Source of the DNA: Staphylotrichum longicolle
Lineage: Eukaryota; Ascomycota; Sordariomycetes; Sordariales; Chaetomiaceae
NCBI GenBank assembly: GCA_019096155.1
Contig: JAHCVI010000005.1
Coordinates: 3,110,468-3,174,467 of the forward strand
Direction: 5' to 3'
Length of the DNA stretch: 64,000 nt
The notes beneath the pieces were generated by a model that worked only from the letters and a program-made list of their open reading frames with translations, made no database searches and was not told the DNA's origin. Position numbers and translations under genes: made by a program. This document shows, piece after piece, positions 54,351 through 64,000 of this stretch (position 1 is the stretch's first letter; every line of letters begins with the position of its first letter).

Positions 54351-55818
54351 TCAATCAGATGACGGGTATGGCTTTTGTGGTGGGGTGGTTGGGAAGAAAA
54401 GTGTGAGAGGATGGCGGCGGGAGAAGAGATAGAAGGGAGTTGATCCGGTGATGATAAGAAGATGGGAAGGAAGAATACGGCGGAGGAGGATTGTCTCACG
54501 GAAGGTAGGGCAGGAGGACGGAGCCGAGCGGGGCCCGAAAGGGGGATGGCATTTTTGCCGACTTACCGGTCTTGCCTGCCTGCCCTTGATGAACCAGGCG
54601 TTCTTGGTTTTTGAAGATTTGATTTTTTGGTTTATATAGACGCACTCGCATAGCATCTGCATACCCCCGGCGCAAGTCTGTCGTCTGGTTGGGCTTCTCT
54701 GGTCATATTGCGTGGCTGGCGCTGCTGGGATGGTGGGAATGAGGAAGGGCGACGACGGGGGATTGGTTGGGGGGGAGGGAGGCCTGTTAGGTAGTAGTCC
54801 TCAGGGGCTGCTTTTCGTTTGCTTTAGGTTAGGCTTTCCAAAAATGATACCATGGGATGGGCGATGGCCCTGGGTTTGATATTAGAGATGATGTCAGGTG
54901 GGGTGTTGTTTTTGTTTGATTCTGTGTGGAATATAGGTGAGTGGGGGAGAGTGAGGGGGGTGTGAGAGGTGGATGGGATGTGAGATGGTGCCATGTGTCT
55001 GACGCTCTGACGGGTGTTGTTCTACTGTGTGACCTTTCTATTGCCGTGCTCGAGGTGCGAAGCATAATGACAGGAGGGTCTAGTAACCATGGATGAAATG
55101 AAAGTGGTGCTGCAAAGTCGACAAGACGGCTGACTCGCGCGCCGGTGCATGCTTCTCGCTGCTTCGAGCTTTCTATCCGGTCTGATTTAACTAACGGACC
55201 TGAGGAGCGTGAACATAATCCATTGACCACCCCAGCCAGCACTTGACCCCTTGGCGAGGGGTTCAGGTTCAAACCTCTGCCAGAACCGGGGCTTGATGGA
55301 CTAGGCGGGGAGCGGAATGGAGGTAGGGGAGATTGTGTGTCGGATGGCGCAAGAGAAGGTTATGGAACTCGTGGGTAACAATACGATGGTGGGTTGGCTC
55401 ACAGTGCTAGAAGAGGAAAGTCCTGCGTCTACAAGGCTGTCTAGGTACTGCTGGCCATATGCGAGAAAAATGTCGGTGTGGCGAGTGAAGATAACAAGAA
55501 GGACGTGTAAAATCACTACGGCCGTCGTATGGGATTGTTCTTGATTTTAATTAGTTAATGACCTCCATCCCGGAAAACACGCCGACTCTAATCACCAGAC
55601 GCCGTCGCTTCCACATTGACAACCGCCAAACATATACCTGCCATTCAACATCACCCGTACAAGTTGCGTGCCGCGAATTGGCCAACGCTGCAAGATACCA
55701 TCGTCACCTCACCGCCAATTCCGAACAAACCGTAAACGCCGCCGCTTCCGTTCCGCCGAGATGGTTCCAAAAAGAGTTAAGAAGAAGAGGGAGAGCATGT
55801 AGAGAGTGCAAGTCAGCG
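54351..55818. other. Convergent intergenic region
   Basis: About 1.47 kb between the 3' ends of TBF1 and the phosphotransferase-like gene. G-rich stretches occur at 54720-54980. No gene is convincing. Confidence 0.5.
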
Positions 55819-56862
55819 TCAATGCCTGCTCAAGCTCGTGAGGGCCTGGTCGACCACAAACTCGGCGTCGTAGCGCTTCGGGAAGACCTTGAAGAGCTGC
55901 TCGTCAAAACCGGATCGCCAGTCCGGCACGCGGAGCGGCTTGATCAGCTCGTGATACTCCGGGTAGTAGCCGGCCAGCTCCCAGTCGACAATGGCCACGA
56001 CGCCGACGCCCGGGCGGGCTATGATGTTGATGTCGTGCAGGTCGCCGTGGGTCAGGACGATCTCGTGGTCCGACCGCAGCTGCCCGCGGAGCATCTCTCG
56101 GACGCCGTCCGAGTCCCATAGGAGGTCCGAGACGAGGAAGTCGTTGTACGCGGGCTCGTCGGCAAACGGCCCGCCGCTGAGCCCGAGGAGACGGCGGGAG
56201 TCGGTGGCGGGGCCCCCATCAAACGAGCAGATGCGGCCGTCGGGGCTCTTGATGGCGCGCAGCTGGCCTACGTAGTCCCGCAGCTGGCGGATCACGAGGG
56301 CCTGGTCTTCGGCTGAGAGCTTGGTCCAAGACTTCTCGAGCGACTCGCCCTCGATGAACTCCATGGTCAGGTGTTTGTCCCCGACGTCGTAGACGCGGGG
56401 CACGGGGATGGTGGTGTGTTTGGCAACGAAGCGCATGGCTTCGGCTTCGGTGGGACGGGTCCGGATGCGATTGAACTTGGTCACCTTGGTGCCACAGGCG
56501 TGCTTGACCAGCCAGCACACAAAGGATTTCTCGTAGATGATCTTGCCGCCGGCAGCGAGTAACTCCCGGGCTAGCGGGTGGTTCAATGTCGGTGGTGGAG
56601 GTGGTGAAGGAGGGGCCGGTAGCCCTTGAGCCTGCCGTTTCTCCTGGTACATCTTCCGGAGGCGGCGCGCAAGGCTTGAGCCATCGCTGTCGCCGGCAGG
56701 TTCGTCCGGCTGGGATGACTTCTGGTGTGGTGCTATCCCAAACGGCGGCCTGGCTCCTTCTGGTTGGGCGGCTTGGGCGGTTTGGGGCTGATGTTGGTCG
56801 CCGGGATGGACTGGACGGTTCCCTCCGATTGCCTCGTCAACAGCCTCGTTGACGCTGGCCAT
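55819..56862 (-). CDS. APH-fold phosphotransferase-like (kinase-like) protein
   Basis: Intronless frame of 347 residues. The first 100 residues are polar and Pro-rich. The aminoglycoside phosphotransferase/choline kinase fold follows: KFNRIRTRPTEAEAMRFVAKH (N-lobe), IPVPRVYDVGD, LTMEFIEGESLEKSW (hinge), then LTHGDLHDINIIA (catalytic loop, Brenner motif with Asp) and VAIVDWELAGYYPEY (metal-binding Asp). Filamentous fungi carry many such APH-family proteins; their substrates are generally unknown and they are not resistance genes by default. The C-terminus lies at an Arg-His end with no further domain. The ATG at 56862 is the natural start; in-frame sequence upstream is low in coding character. 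Confidence 0.88.
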   Translation of the reverse strand: MASVNEAVDEAIGGNRPVHPGDQHQPQTAQAAQPEGARPPFGIAPHQKSSQPDEPAGDSDGSSLARRLRKMYQEKRQAQGLPAPPSPPPPPTLNHPLARELLAAGGKIIYEKSFVCWLVKHACGTKVTKFNRIRTRPTEAEAMRFVAKHTTIPVPRVYDVGDKHLTMEFIEGESLEKSWTKLSAEDQALVIRQLRDYVGQLRAIKSPDGRICSFDGGPATDSRRLLGLSGGPFADEPAYNDFLVSDLLWDSDGVREMLRGQLRSDHEIVLTHGDLHDINIIARPGVGVVAIVDWELAGYYPEYHELIKPLRVPDWRSGFDEQLFKVFPKRYDAEFVVDQALTSLSRH

Positions 56863-57951
56863 GTTAGCTGCCTGTTCTGCCTGGACTGTTGGGTCCGCCT
56901 CGCCAATCGGGTTGGAGATGATTTGGGCTGGAACGTAAGACGGGGACGATAGAGGGCATCAGGATGATTATCAGGCAGTGTGGCGCTGAGGTTTGTGTTT
57001 GTGGCTAGTTTAATGCATGAACCCATGTGGATGCAACAGCATTGAATGATTCAACTCGGTCCAGGAAAATGGGGATTCTGTTTTGACCAAACTCAACAGG
57101 ACTAGTTAGTTTCAACCAGTCAAGCCAACAAAGAGTGTGAATCAAACCTCGCAGTCACGTGCAGGACTAGGAAACAACAAGGCGGCAGTGAAATTGAGAG
57201 GTGACTCGGAATCTCGGATGAGCATGAAGCGAGGCAATTCGGCACCTGGTGAGGTCCGCGACTCACGTCGGTCCTGGCACTGGGAGCATGCCTAGCTGCA
57301 AAGGACGCCAGAGGAATGATTGGAATGATACGCAGCTTTTCAAAACAAGAGAATTACATAACGCCGATTTCCTGATTATGTCGCCAATGTTCACTGATCA
57401 AACAAGTCATTGAAGTCAATGATCCTCTCGCTGAACTGCCAAGGGTTGAGAATCTGAATCAACTGAAGTTGAGAGTTAATTAACTGGGCCTCGAGGAACT
57501 TTCCCCCCAAACTGATCAGATTCGTCGCTTTCCCAATTTGTTTTCTTCCTCTTTACTTCCCCCTGTTTTCTCTCATTTTTCTTCTCTCCTTTTTTTTTGA
57601 AGCCGTGTGTTAGCTGTCCAGGGAAGGACTAGTCTTGCAACAAGGGGGGGTCGTTGGTGGTGGCCTGTCGCGGTGGCCGCATGCATCGCTAGGCGCCCAA
57701 ATGATCGGGCAACACTACGGTCTAGGCATACTATGCCAACACGCGCTGGCAATGTGCTGGCATGGTGTGCCCGATGTCCGATACTCCCTCAAGTTGGTAC
57801 TTTATGGGGGGCCTGCGGTCACCCAGCTGCAGCACTCTCGTCACGAAACAACAGTCAGTGTGAACTAGAACTCCCTAGATATCTTCCAATCTTTATCGAG
57901 CGATCCGGCCACGGCAAAGAAAGCAGCCCGAGCATTCCTTTAAGCATAAAA
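56863..57951. other. Divergent intergenic region
   Basis: About 1.1 kb that should hold the promoters of the APH-like gene and of the unrecognised gene at 57952. Positions 57040-57600 are more A/T-rich than surrounding sequence. No gene is seen. Confidence 0.5.
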
Positions 57952-58610
57952 ATGCCGTCCAACCCCAAAAACCACAGCAAAAGCTCCTCCTCAGCCCACT
58001 CAAAGAGCGGCTCATCCGGAGGCTCCTCCTCCCACGGCGATAAAAAAGGCAAAAAGAAGGCATCGCCTCCGGCAGAGCATCAGCCGGAGGCTCAACCGGA
58101 GCCGCAGCCAGAATACCCCGAGTACCAGAGGCTCTTTGCTGTCGTCTTCCGCAACTCGGAGTGGGATTTGTACAACAAACGCCACTGCGCGCTCTACATT
58201 GAGCACTTCAACCAGTTCTATGACCCTTGGCGAAAGAACATGATCGACATCTTTATTGGACCCAGAGGCTGGGAGGCGCGCGAGAGCGAGGGTACGATCC
58301 CAGGCAGAGCAGGTCGTTTGCCGACATGTTCTTTGTCAAGCAATTCGAGGTCGGCGCCGGCGCGGCAGGCCAGGCCAGCAGGCACCTGGCCACCGACATC
58401 TTCAACGCCCCGATCAACAAGTCGAGCAAGGAGTGGAATTGCCAGAACTGGGTCGAGGGTGCGCTGCAGCGGCTGCAGCACGCCGGGTGGTTGACTAAGG
58501 AAGAGGCCGAGAGCGCCTTTGACAGCGTCCTCACGGTGGTGCTGCAGGCTCCATATGACCCCATTCACTATCCGATTGCTGCTGCCGACTCTGTTCAAGA
58601 TGACAATTGA
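57952..58610 (+). pseudogene. Unrecognised gene with an apparent single-base frameshift
   Basis: I do not recognise this protein. The first part (from the ATG at 57952) has a Ser/Lys/Gly-rich head and a Gln/Glu/Pro stretch, then a normal-complexity region (YQRLFAVVFRNSEWDLYNKR to GPRGWEARESEG). The second part, in a different frame, continues with SFADMFFVKQFEVGAGAAG and WNCQNWVEGALQRLQHAGWL and ends at 58610. The frames meet at about 58292-58298 (GCGAGGGTACG). One added base there would give a continuous protein of about 219 residues. An intron is unlikely because the nearest GT-AG pair is only about 23 bp apart. The defect may be a sequence error or real. No known catalytic motif is visible. 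Confidence 0.55.
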
Positions 58611-60094
58611 TGTGCGCGACTCGCGTTGGTTCACGGCTGTTTTCTTGCCTTTGATTTTGTTGTCGTTGTGGGTTTTGTTCTTGTTGCCGTCGTTCTTAGC
58701 CGCCCACCCCCGAGACTGAAAAACGTACAACGGCTCACTCTGCGAGCGAAGTTATCCCCGCTTATTGTAAATAAGTGGCTTAAGGTCCTTGAGTCGTTAG
58801 GTAACGGTTGGCCTTTCGCTTACGCGCCTAGAGCGGTTGAAACTCGGGGCTGTTCCTTCCCCTGAGCCAGAGAACTACCGCTCCTGCCTTGAAGAGCCGC
58901 TACTCTACCGCTCAAGGAAAGAACAGCTCAAGACAATGACCCGCTCGTAACTAGCTCGTGAGCCGTTTCTCTTCGGTTCACAAGCGTGAGCGAATTTATC
59001 CCGGCTCGTGGACCTCCGGTATGCGCAGCTAATGGCAAAGTTCGACTCCTCTGACCGTTGGGCGCGTCTCGTTGAAACAAGGAAACATAGCCCTACTCAG
59101 TTAGATAATACATCTCTAGTCTAGAATAGTAAATATTTTACCGGGAAAGGCGTCCTCTTCAGGGTTTCAACGTGCCAGGGCCAGGACGAAGGCTTTCATT
59201 CTCAAGACAGGGACAGCGCCATTCCTAGAGCCTTCATCGCTCTACCAGCTTGGAGTCTGCCAGTGGGAGATGGTGTTACAGCTAGAACGAGTACGTTAGA
59301 TTAGATTTTAGTCTAATGGTTCTCCGAAAAACAAACCCGGTGAGGTACTGGGCGTGTCAGGGTTAGGGGTCGACTCAGGGGTCTGTCTCTGCTTTCGTTA
59401 CCCCTTTTCACTTCACTGCCTCCTTGACCAGCAAACCAGGGAATCAACCGACCCAACACAATGACTAAAAACATTCAGCACCCACGCCACCGTTTACAGA
59501 CGCCAGAACCGACATCTCCCATGAACTCTATATACCCTACAATGAACAAGAAGACAACAACTGCCCGACAGCATTAAGTAGATCATATCTTTGCCAACCC
59601 GCCCACCAAAAACCAGGTGCAAGCAAGCCACCCCCTCACCAAGCCTCTCCCTCCCAAATCTCAAGGGTTTGCCATTCAATACACAAGCCCCCCCCACCAG
59701 TCCCTAATGCTGCCCATCTCCTCCCCACCTCCTTTACCTTGCCTGCCCGGCTGCCTGCCTTTCCGTCCGTCCGACCGACCGCCCGTCCGATAAACGCCTG
59801 AGAGACCCGACCCATGCCAAATGGATAGAATAAGGGTTTTGGGTCCGGTCCATGCATGCAACAACAACGACAACAACGACAACGACAACACCTTCCAAAT
59901 CAAACCCGGCAAGCCACCCACCCACCCACTGTCCCCCGATAACGTACACTGCCGCCACCACGACAACATCCCACCACCCTATATCACCACGACACTCCTC
60001 AAGTCCTATCCTTACACACAGACTCAGACACACACATAACCTCTCCATCACATCCCATCCCCGTCCAACACCCCCCCTTTATTCCTCGAGTTTT
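58611..60094. other. Convergent intergenic region
   Basis: About 1.48 kb. Positions 58730-59340 are A/T-richer and full of GAGC/GCTC words, and could be an eroded repeat, but I cannot identify the family. Positions 59860-60070 are CA-rich and probably belong to the PIS1 3' end. No gene or tRNA is convincing. Confidence 0.45.
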
Positions 60095-61155
60095 TTACGC
60101 AGTCTTCCTCTTGCGCGGCAACCCCATCGCCCTCCGCGCCTTGAGGTCCCCCTCGGCGAGCCACTTGCACGCCTTGACCAGCTGCACGACATTGATGATC
60201 TGCTTGAGCGCCATGACGGGGAAGCTGACGCCGGCCAGCACCCAGGGCCAGAAGCTGTCCATCTTGTTGATGCGGGCGAGCTCGAGGGCGCCGGCGCTGT
60301 GCGGGTTCGCAAAGATGTGCTTCAGCAGCGACGAGTTGACCTGCGCGCCCTGGTGGATCGCCTCGGCGGCGTGGTCGGGCACGGTCTGCAGGAGGGAGGG
60401 GGAGAGTAGAGGGGAGGAGAAGGAGAGCAGGTAGAGCGCGATGAAGAAGGCTTCGTTGAGGGCGCAGGCGATAAAGAGGACGGTCTGGTAGTGGGTGGGG
60501 GGGTTAGTGAAGGTTGGAGAGACGGGGAGAAAGGGGGAGGGACGGTACCTTGTTGGTGTAGTAGAGGGAGAGGATGCGGCTGCGCGACTTGTCGACGTTC
60601 TTGTGGCTGTTCTCGGCGCCGCCCATGGCCAGCGTCGCGTACATGTGGATGTAGTGGCTCGCGAGGTCGAGCGAGATGAGGCCCTGGAAGAGGATGGCCC
60701 AGCGCGGGAAGGCCGACGACAAGAAGACGAGCAGGCACGCCGTGGTGCAGCGGTCCGTCACCATGTCGAGCACGGCGCCGAAGCGCGTCGACTGCTCAAA
60801 GTAGCGCGCCGCGTAGCCGTCGAGCGCGTCGAGCAGGCACGAGACGCTGTAGAGCAGCGAGCAGGTGCGCGGGTGCAGCGGCATGTAATAGAGCGAGGCG
60901 AAGGCGAGGATGATACGCGAGTAGCCTGCGGGGGGGAGGTGGGCTGTTAGCACCATGATTTGGGCGTCAAGCAGTTCTTGCCTTGCGACTCGTACCGATG
61001 ATGTTTGGCCATAGCAAAAAGATGTTCTCGCGGGGCTCGTCGTCGGCGATGCTCCTGGCAGCCGCTGTGACGTGGGCGGTCGCATTGCCGTTGGCGCTAT
61101 TGCGCTCTGGCGAGGCCGCTGCCGGGCCCTGGCGCCGATTCTTTGCTCCAGCCAT
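60095..61155 (-). CDS. PIS1: CDP-diacylglycerol-inositol 3-phosphatidyltransferase (PI synthase)
   Basis: Integral ER-membrane enzyme making phosphatidylinositol from CDP-diacylglycerol and inositol. Exons 61155..60996, 60925..60549 and 60484..60095 join to 308 residues, similar to fungal homologues. After a polar Ala/Asn-rich head come NIFLLWPNIIGYSRIILAF and the CDP-alcohol phosphotransferase signature DGX2ARX8GX3DX3D, seen as DGYAARYFEQSTRFGAVLDMVTD (split here for clarity into its two ends, DGYAAR and FGAVLDMVTD). LDLASHYIHMYATL and NKDSR-like SHKNVDKSRSRIL follow, as in PI synthases. Several hydrophobic segments fit a multi-pass protein. The C-terminus is basic and ends LPRKRKTA, like an ER-retention tail. 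All splice sites are GT-AG. Confidence 0.95.
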
Positions 61156-64000
61156 TTGTTGGTTCAGTCGTCAATCATCCAACGGCGCAGAAAATGATGT
61201 GTCGTTTCGTCCCAATGGCAGGGCTCGGTGTTGTCGCAGCTCGTCGCGGATGGCGAGAAACCGAGGGATCCGGATGGCGCGGAAATGGGGAAATGCGAAT
61301 TCGATCCTTGTGGATATCGAAGACAGGGAGGGTTTGCAGCCTGGGAGCTCGGTCGGCAGGGGTTGAAGGCGATGGCGGCGATGAATGAGCGTGATGGAGC
61401 GTCGTTGAAGACGGCCGTCGAGAAAAGGGGGGAGAGGACGGTGGACTGTTCGGGGTCTCGGGAAATACGGAGGTGGTGGACTGCGGCCAGGCCTGGTTGG
61501 ACAACACGCGATGGTCGATGACGGTGGCCTGCCTGTGTTGGGCCCGAAATTTTGGCACTCGCCAGAGCCAAGGCTGATAACATTGGCGAGTGTTTGACAG
61601 GGATTGCGATAAGACCTCGACGCGTATTTCTGACCTGCTCAGTAAATTACGCTGTACACGTGTACAGCTTGTACTGTACAAGCATTACGGAGGAGCTTCA
61701 ACAAGGTGAGGTAGGTGGGGCGAGGTGGACCAAGCTGGTGGCGCCCCGGCAATCGGCGCGCTCCAGCCCGGCGCAACAATTCCCGTCTCCAATCACAGTT
61801 GGGCGCAGCGAGGAATACCTAGAAGCCGGTGAAGTCTTCCAGAACCAGCAGAGTGGTTATTGCAACATCGACATGGCAACTGGTACTTGGCAGTTCTTAC
61901 CTTGCGCATTGTTGCGGCGGCATGTCTTGGTGGCGAGAGCGATTTATTTCTTCAGACTGCATGCTTTGCAAGAGTTCAGTCGAGTTGATCGTGCCATGAA
62001 CGGGCCGCTGGCTTGTTCAGTGACTTCGGGCCGCCGCGTCTCTGGCTGAGTTCTCGGAGGATTTCTCCGAAGGGCGATGCTGGCAGTGAATCTCCGGTCC
62101 TACGCGGTCATGACTGATCCGATTCCGTGCTCGGGGTTCTGGAAGGCAAAGGCAGGAATCTGCCACGGGGACGATCATGCTCACGTCCTTACTAACGGCG
62201 GCCGTTGGGTCGGCGACATGTTCCATGTCCCACCTCACGGTCTCATGCGGTCTGTGCCTGCATTGCAGCAGGCCCTGCACTTGCGAACACACGACGCCGC
62301 AGAACCAAGTTCAAGCGCAGGCGAATTGCATGCGGCACAGTGCGCCAGAGAGCAGGGTCGAGGGGCACCGGACAGGGACCCCGCCCGCCGGATTGCGCTC
62401 CGCGCTGCGAAGCAAATCAGAGAGCAGCGTTGGAGAGGGCGTCCGCCCCGGTGAGGACGCCATGACAGGATCAAGTTGCAGCATGTGCGTTCGCGGGGCT
62501 GAGATCGAAGCGAGCCGTTTGCTGCAGCCTCATCTCGCGCGAACCCACGGCTGCCCGCCCATGCAAGGTCTCGGCTGCTCGGGGCAAGATGTCGACGGCC
62601 AGAGATTGCATCGAATATCGGTACTGTGTCCCATGTACTGTGTTGGGCCGTCCGTCTCGAGGCGGTCCAGCTGCCAACACGACAGACGTTGCAGCAGCCG
62701 CATCCTGAACCCCGGAAAAGGCGATCACCCGTCCTGGCCCCCAACGATTTGCGGAATCGGCCGCACGGCCAGCGGATGCAGAGGTCTCCCGGTTCCTGTC
62801 GCACCGTGTCAGGACGAGCTGGCGCCGCCCGCGGCACGATGTGGCTACTTGAGACGGCACTGCAGCACTCCGGGGCGGAGCTCCGATCGTCTCTCTTGTT
62901 GGTCTGAAAAAGCCAGTTTCTCTCCGGAGGCTGGATCGAGTTCGCAGGTTCATGGTTGACGGCAGCGGGGATGCTTGGAGTGGAACAGTTCGTGGGGTCG
63001 AGCCAGGGCTTGAAAAAAGGGCCCTTGCGTGGACAGGGGTCCCACAAGCGGTTGTGCGCTGAGTGGGTGATGCTGCACCCGGGGAGCGGCACAGTCTGCA
63101 ATTGGAAGCCGCAAAATTAGGGGTGTTCATCAACACTCGACACATGCCTCGAGTGTGCATCAGAGGGGACAAGCTTCTGCTCGCTCTTTTCTTTTTTGCC
63201 TCCCTGGCCCCTCCTGCGGCGGTCCGTCTGTTGGTTTTGGCGCTCGACTCAGCCCGCGTGCATTGCATCGTGCCATTGTCCAATTCGAGCCCCCCGCCAA
63301 GGCCCCATCGACTGGCTGGGATGTCATCCGTTTGCCGTTTGCTGGGTTCCTGCTGGGTTCTTGTGCTGGACCTGGACACACAGCTGCTCTGCTCTTGCGC
63401 CGCTGCCGGTTGAAGTCCGTGGCCTCGACCCTCGACCCTCGATCCGGACTGTCACAGCGCTCATCTAACTACTGTACCCTGCGTGCATAATTAAGCTCTC
63501 GAGGAACCCCCAACGTTAATCTGGTACCGCTTCATAAGAAGTGGCTCCCCAGGCCTGCCCATCTCTCTTTTCTATTTTAAAACTTGTTGGAGCTTCTTCT
63601 GTACGAGCCGAGTACGGATCAACATTAAGGTTTGCTGGACTTCGATTGGCGCGCCGTCCCCAGCTCCTGCTCCCGATTCCCGAAAGTACCTCTCTACCTT
63701 ACCACAGATCCCCCCTCAGTCCCCAACCGGCTTCTCTCCGCCTGCGGGGTTCCAGTTGTCAAACTCAAGGTCAAGGTCTTTTTCGCATCCACAGTCGGGA
63801 CCCGCCGCACCAGCACTCATCAGGATAGTAAAAGCCCTCCTCTTCGCATTTTGTCGACGCGTCCTTGGTCGTTTGATATCGCCCCCCCCTCACACTGCCC
63901 ACTGCCCTCACACCCAAGCTTTCGTTTTCGAGCCGCGTCGCTGGTCTTCTGTGTCCCGGTCGTTCTTGTGCCCTGCTTTCTGCACGACCGCCCATTGGAG
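61156..64000. other. Long terminal region without a convincing gene
   Basis: About 2.85 kb. It starts with the PIS1 promoter, which contains the paired palindromes at 61651-61682. The middle part (61800-63400) shows only unsupported open frames. The last 500 bases are CT-rich on the plus strand and look like the promoter and leader of a rightward gene beyond the edge. Confidence 0.5.
61651..61682. promoter_or_regulatory. Paired palindromes with E-box core upstream of PIS1
   Basis: GCTGTACACGTGTACAGC (61651-61668) is an exact 18 bp palindrome centred on CACGTG. It is followed at once by CTTGTACTGTACAAG, an exact 15 bp palindrome sharing the boundary C. TGTACA occurs three times. It lies about 500 bp upstream of the PIS1 start. 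CACGTG is bound by bHLH factors; those controlling phospholipid genes in yeast (Ino2/Ino4) bind a related E-box. Confidence 0.4.

Noticed and set aside
55240..55300. Possible tRNA 3' half (AGGTTCAAACCT)
   Set aside because: A T-arm-like hairpin exists, but no matching acceptor stem, anticodon arm or A box is visible upstream.
58300..58325. Micro-intron to explain the frame change at 58.3 kb
   Set aside because: The only GT-AG pair would give an intron of about 23 bp, well below the fungal minimum, and no branch site fits.
59025..59070. Possible tRNA T-arm (GTTCGACTCC)
   Set aside because: The flanking bases do not form the required stem and no A box lies at the right distance.
62177..63379. 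Overlapping open frames of 260-302 residues on both strands near the right end
   Set aside because: Neither strand shows a recognisable domain or biased codon use, and frames of similar length on both strands point to chance.

Overview
The window looks like nuclear DNA of a filamentous ascomycete, most likely a Sordariomycete and plausibly the order Sordariales (inference from protein flavour and gene structure; no search was possible). Most genes carry one to six short introns of about 50-120 bp with fungal GT...AG sites. Exons are GC-rich with a strong C/G preference at third codon positions. Intergenic spaces hold CT-rich leaders and microsatellites.

The left part (1-31 kb) is a run of conserved housekeeping genes: an NDUFAF5-type complex I assembly methyltransferase cut by the window edge (-), AP-2 adaptor alpha subunit (+), the autophagy PROPPIN ATG18 (+), a PPS1-type dual-specificity phosphatase (-), threonine synthase (+), the PP2A-like phosphatase PPG1 (-), and the nonsense-mediated decay factor UPF3 with an extra C-terminal RRM (+). 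These are followed by a large secreted protein joining four PAN/Apple-like modules to a secreted phospholipase A2-like domain (+), an unrecognised gene at 26.2-27.0 kb (+), and an aldehyde dehydrogenase whose 5' half is broken by eight 1-2 nt deletions (+).

The middle part (31-51 kb) is gene-poor and looks accessory. It holds a roughly 390 bp homopurine tract, a complete 1,860 bp pogo/Fot1-like DNA transposon with intact transposase, 43 bp terminal inverted repeats and TA target duplication, and a 170 bp near-perfect inverted repeat flanked by 14 bp tandem units. It also holds two intronless coiled-coil proteins, and two zinc-knuckle paralogues about 0.9 kb apart on opposite strands, one intact and one broken by indels. 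Several kilobases here show no convincing gene.

The right part (51-64 kb) returns to conserved genes: a TBF1/Taz1-type telobox protein (+), an APH-fold phosphotransferase-like protein (-), an unrecognised gene with an apparent single-base frameshift (+), and phosphatidylinositol synthase PIS1 (-). The last 2.8 kb is non-coding as far as can be seen and ends in a CT-rich stretch that resembles the leader of a gene beyond the edge.

The conserved genes do not form a single pathway; they cover trafficking, autophagy, amino-acid synthesis, phosphatase signalling, RNA surveillance, telomere binding and phospholipid synthesis, as expected for an ordinary fungal chromosome arm. The most distinctive items are the PAN-PLA2 protein, the apparently recent pogo element, the long inverted repeat, and the clusters of small indels whose origin (sequence error or decay) matters for annotation.
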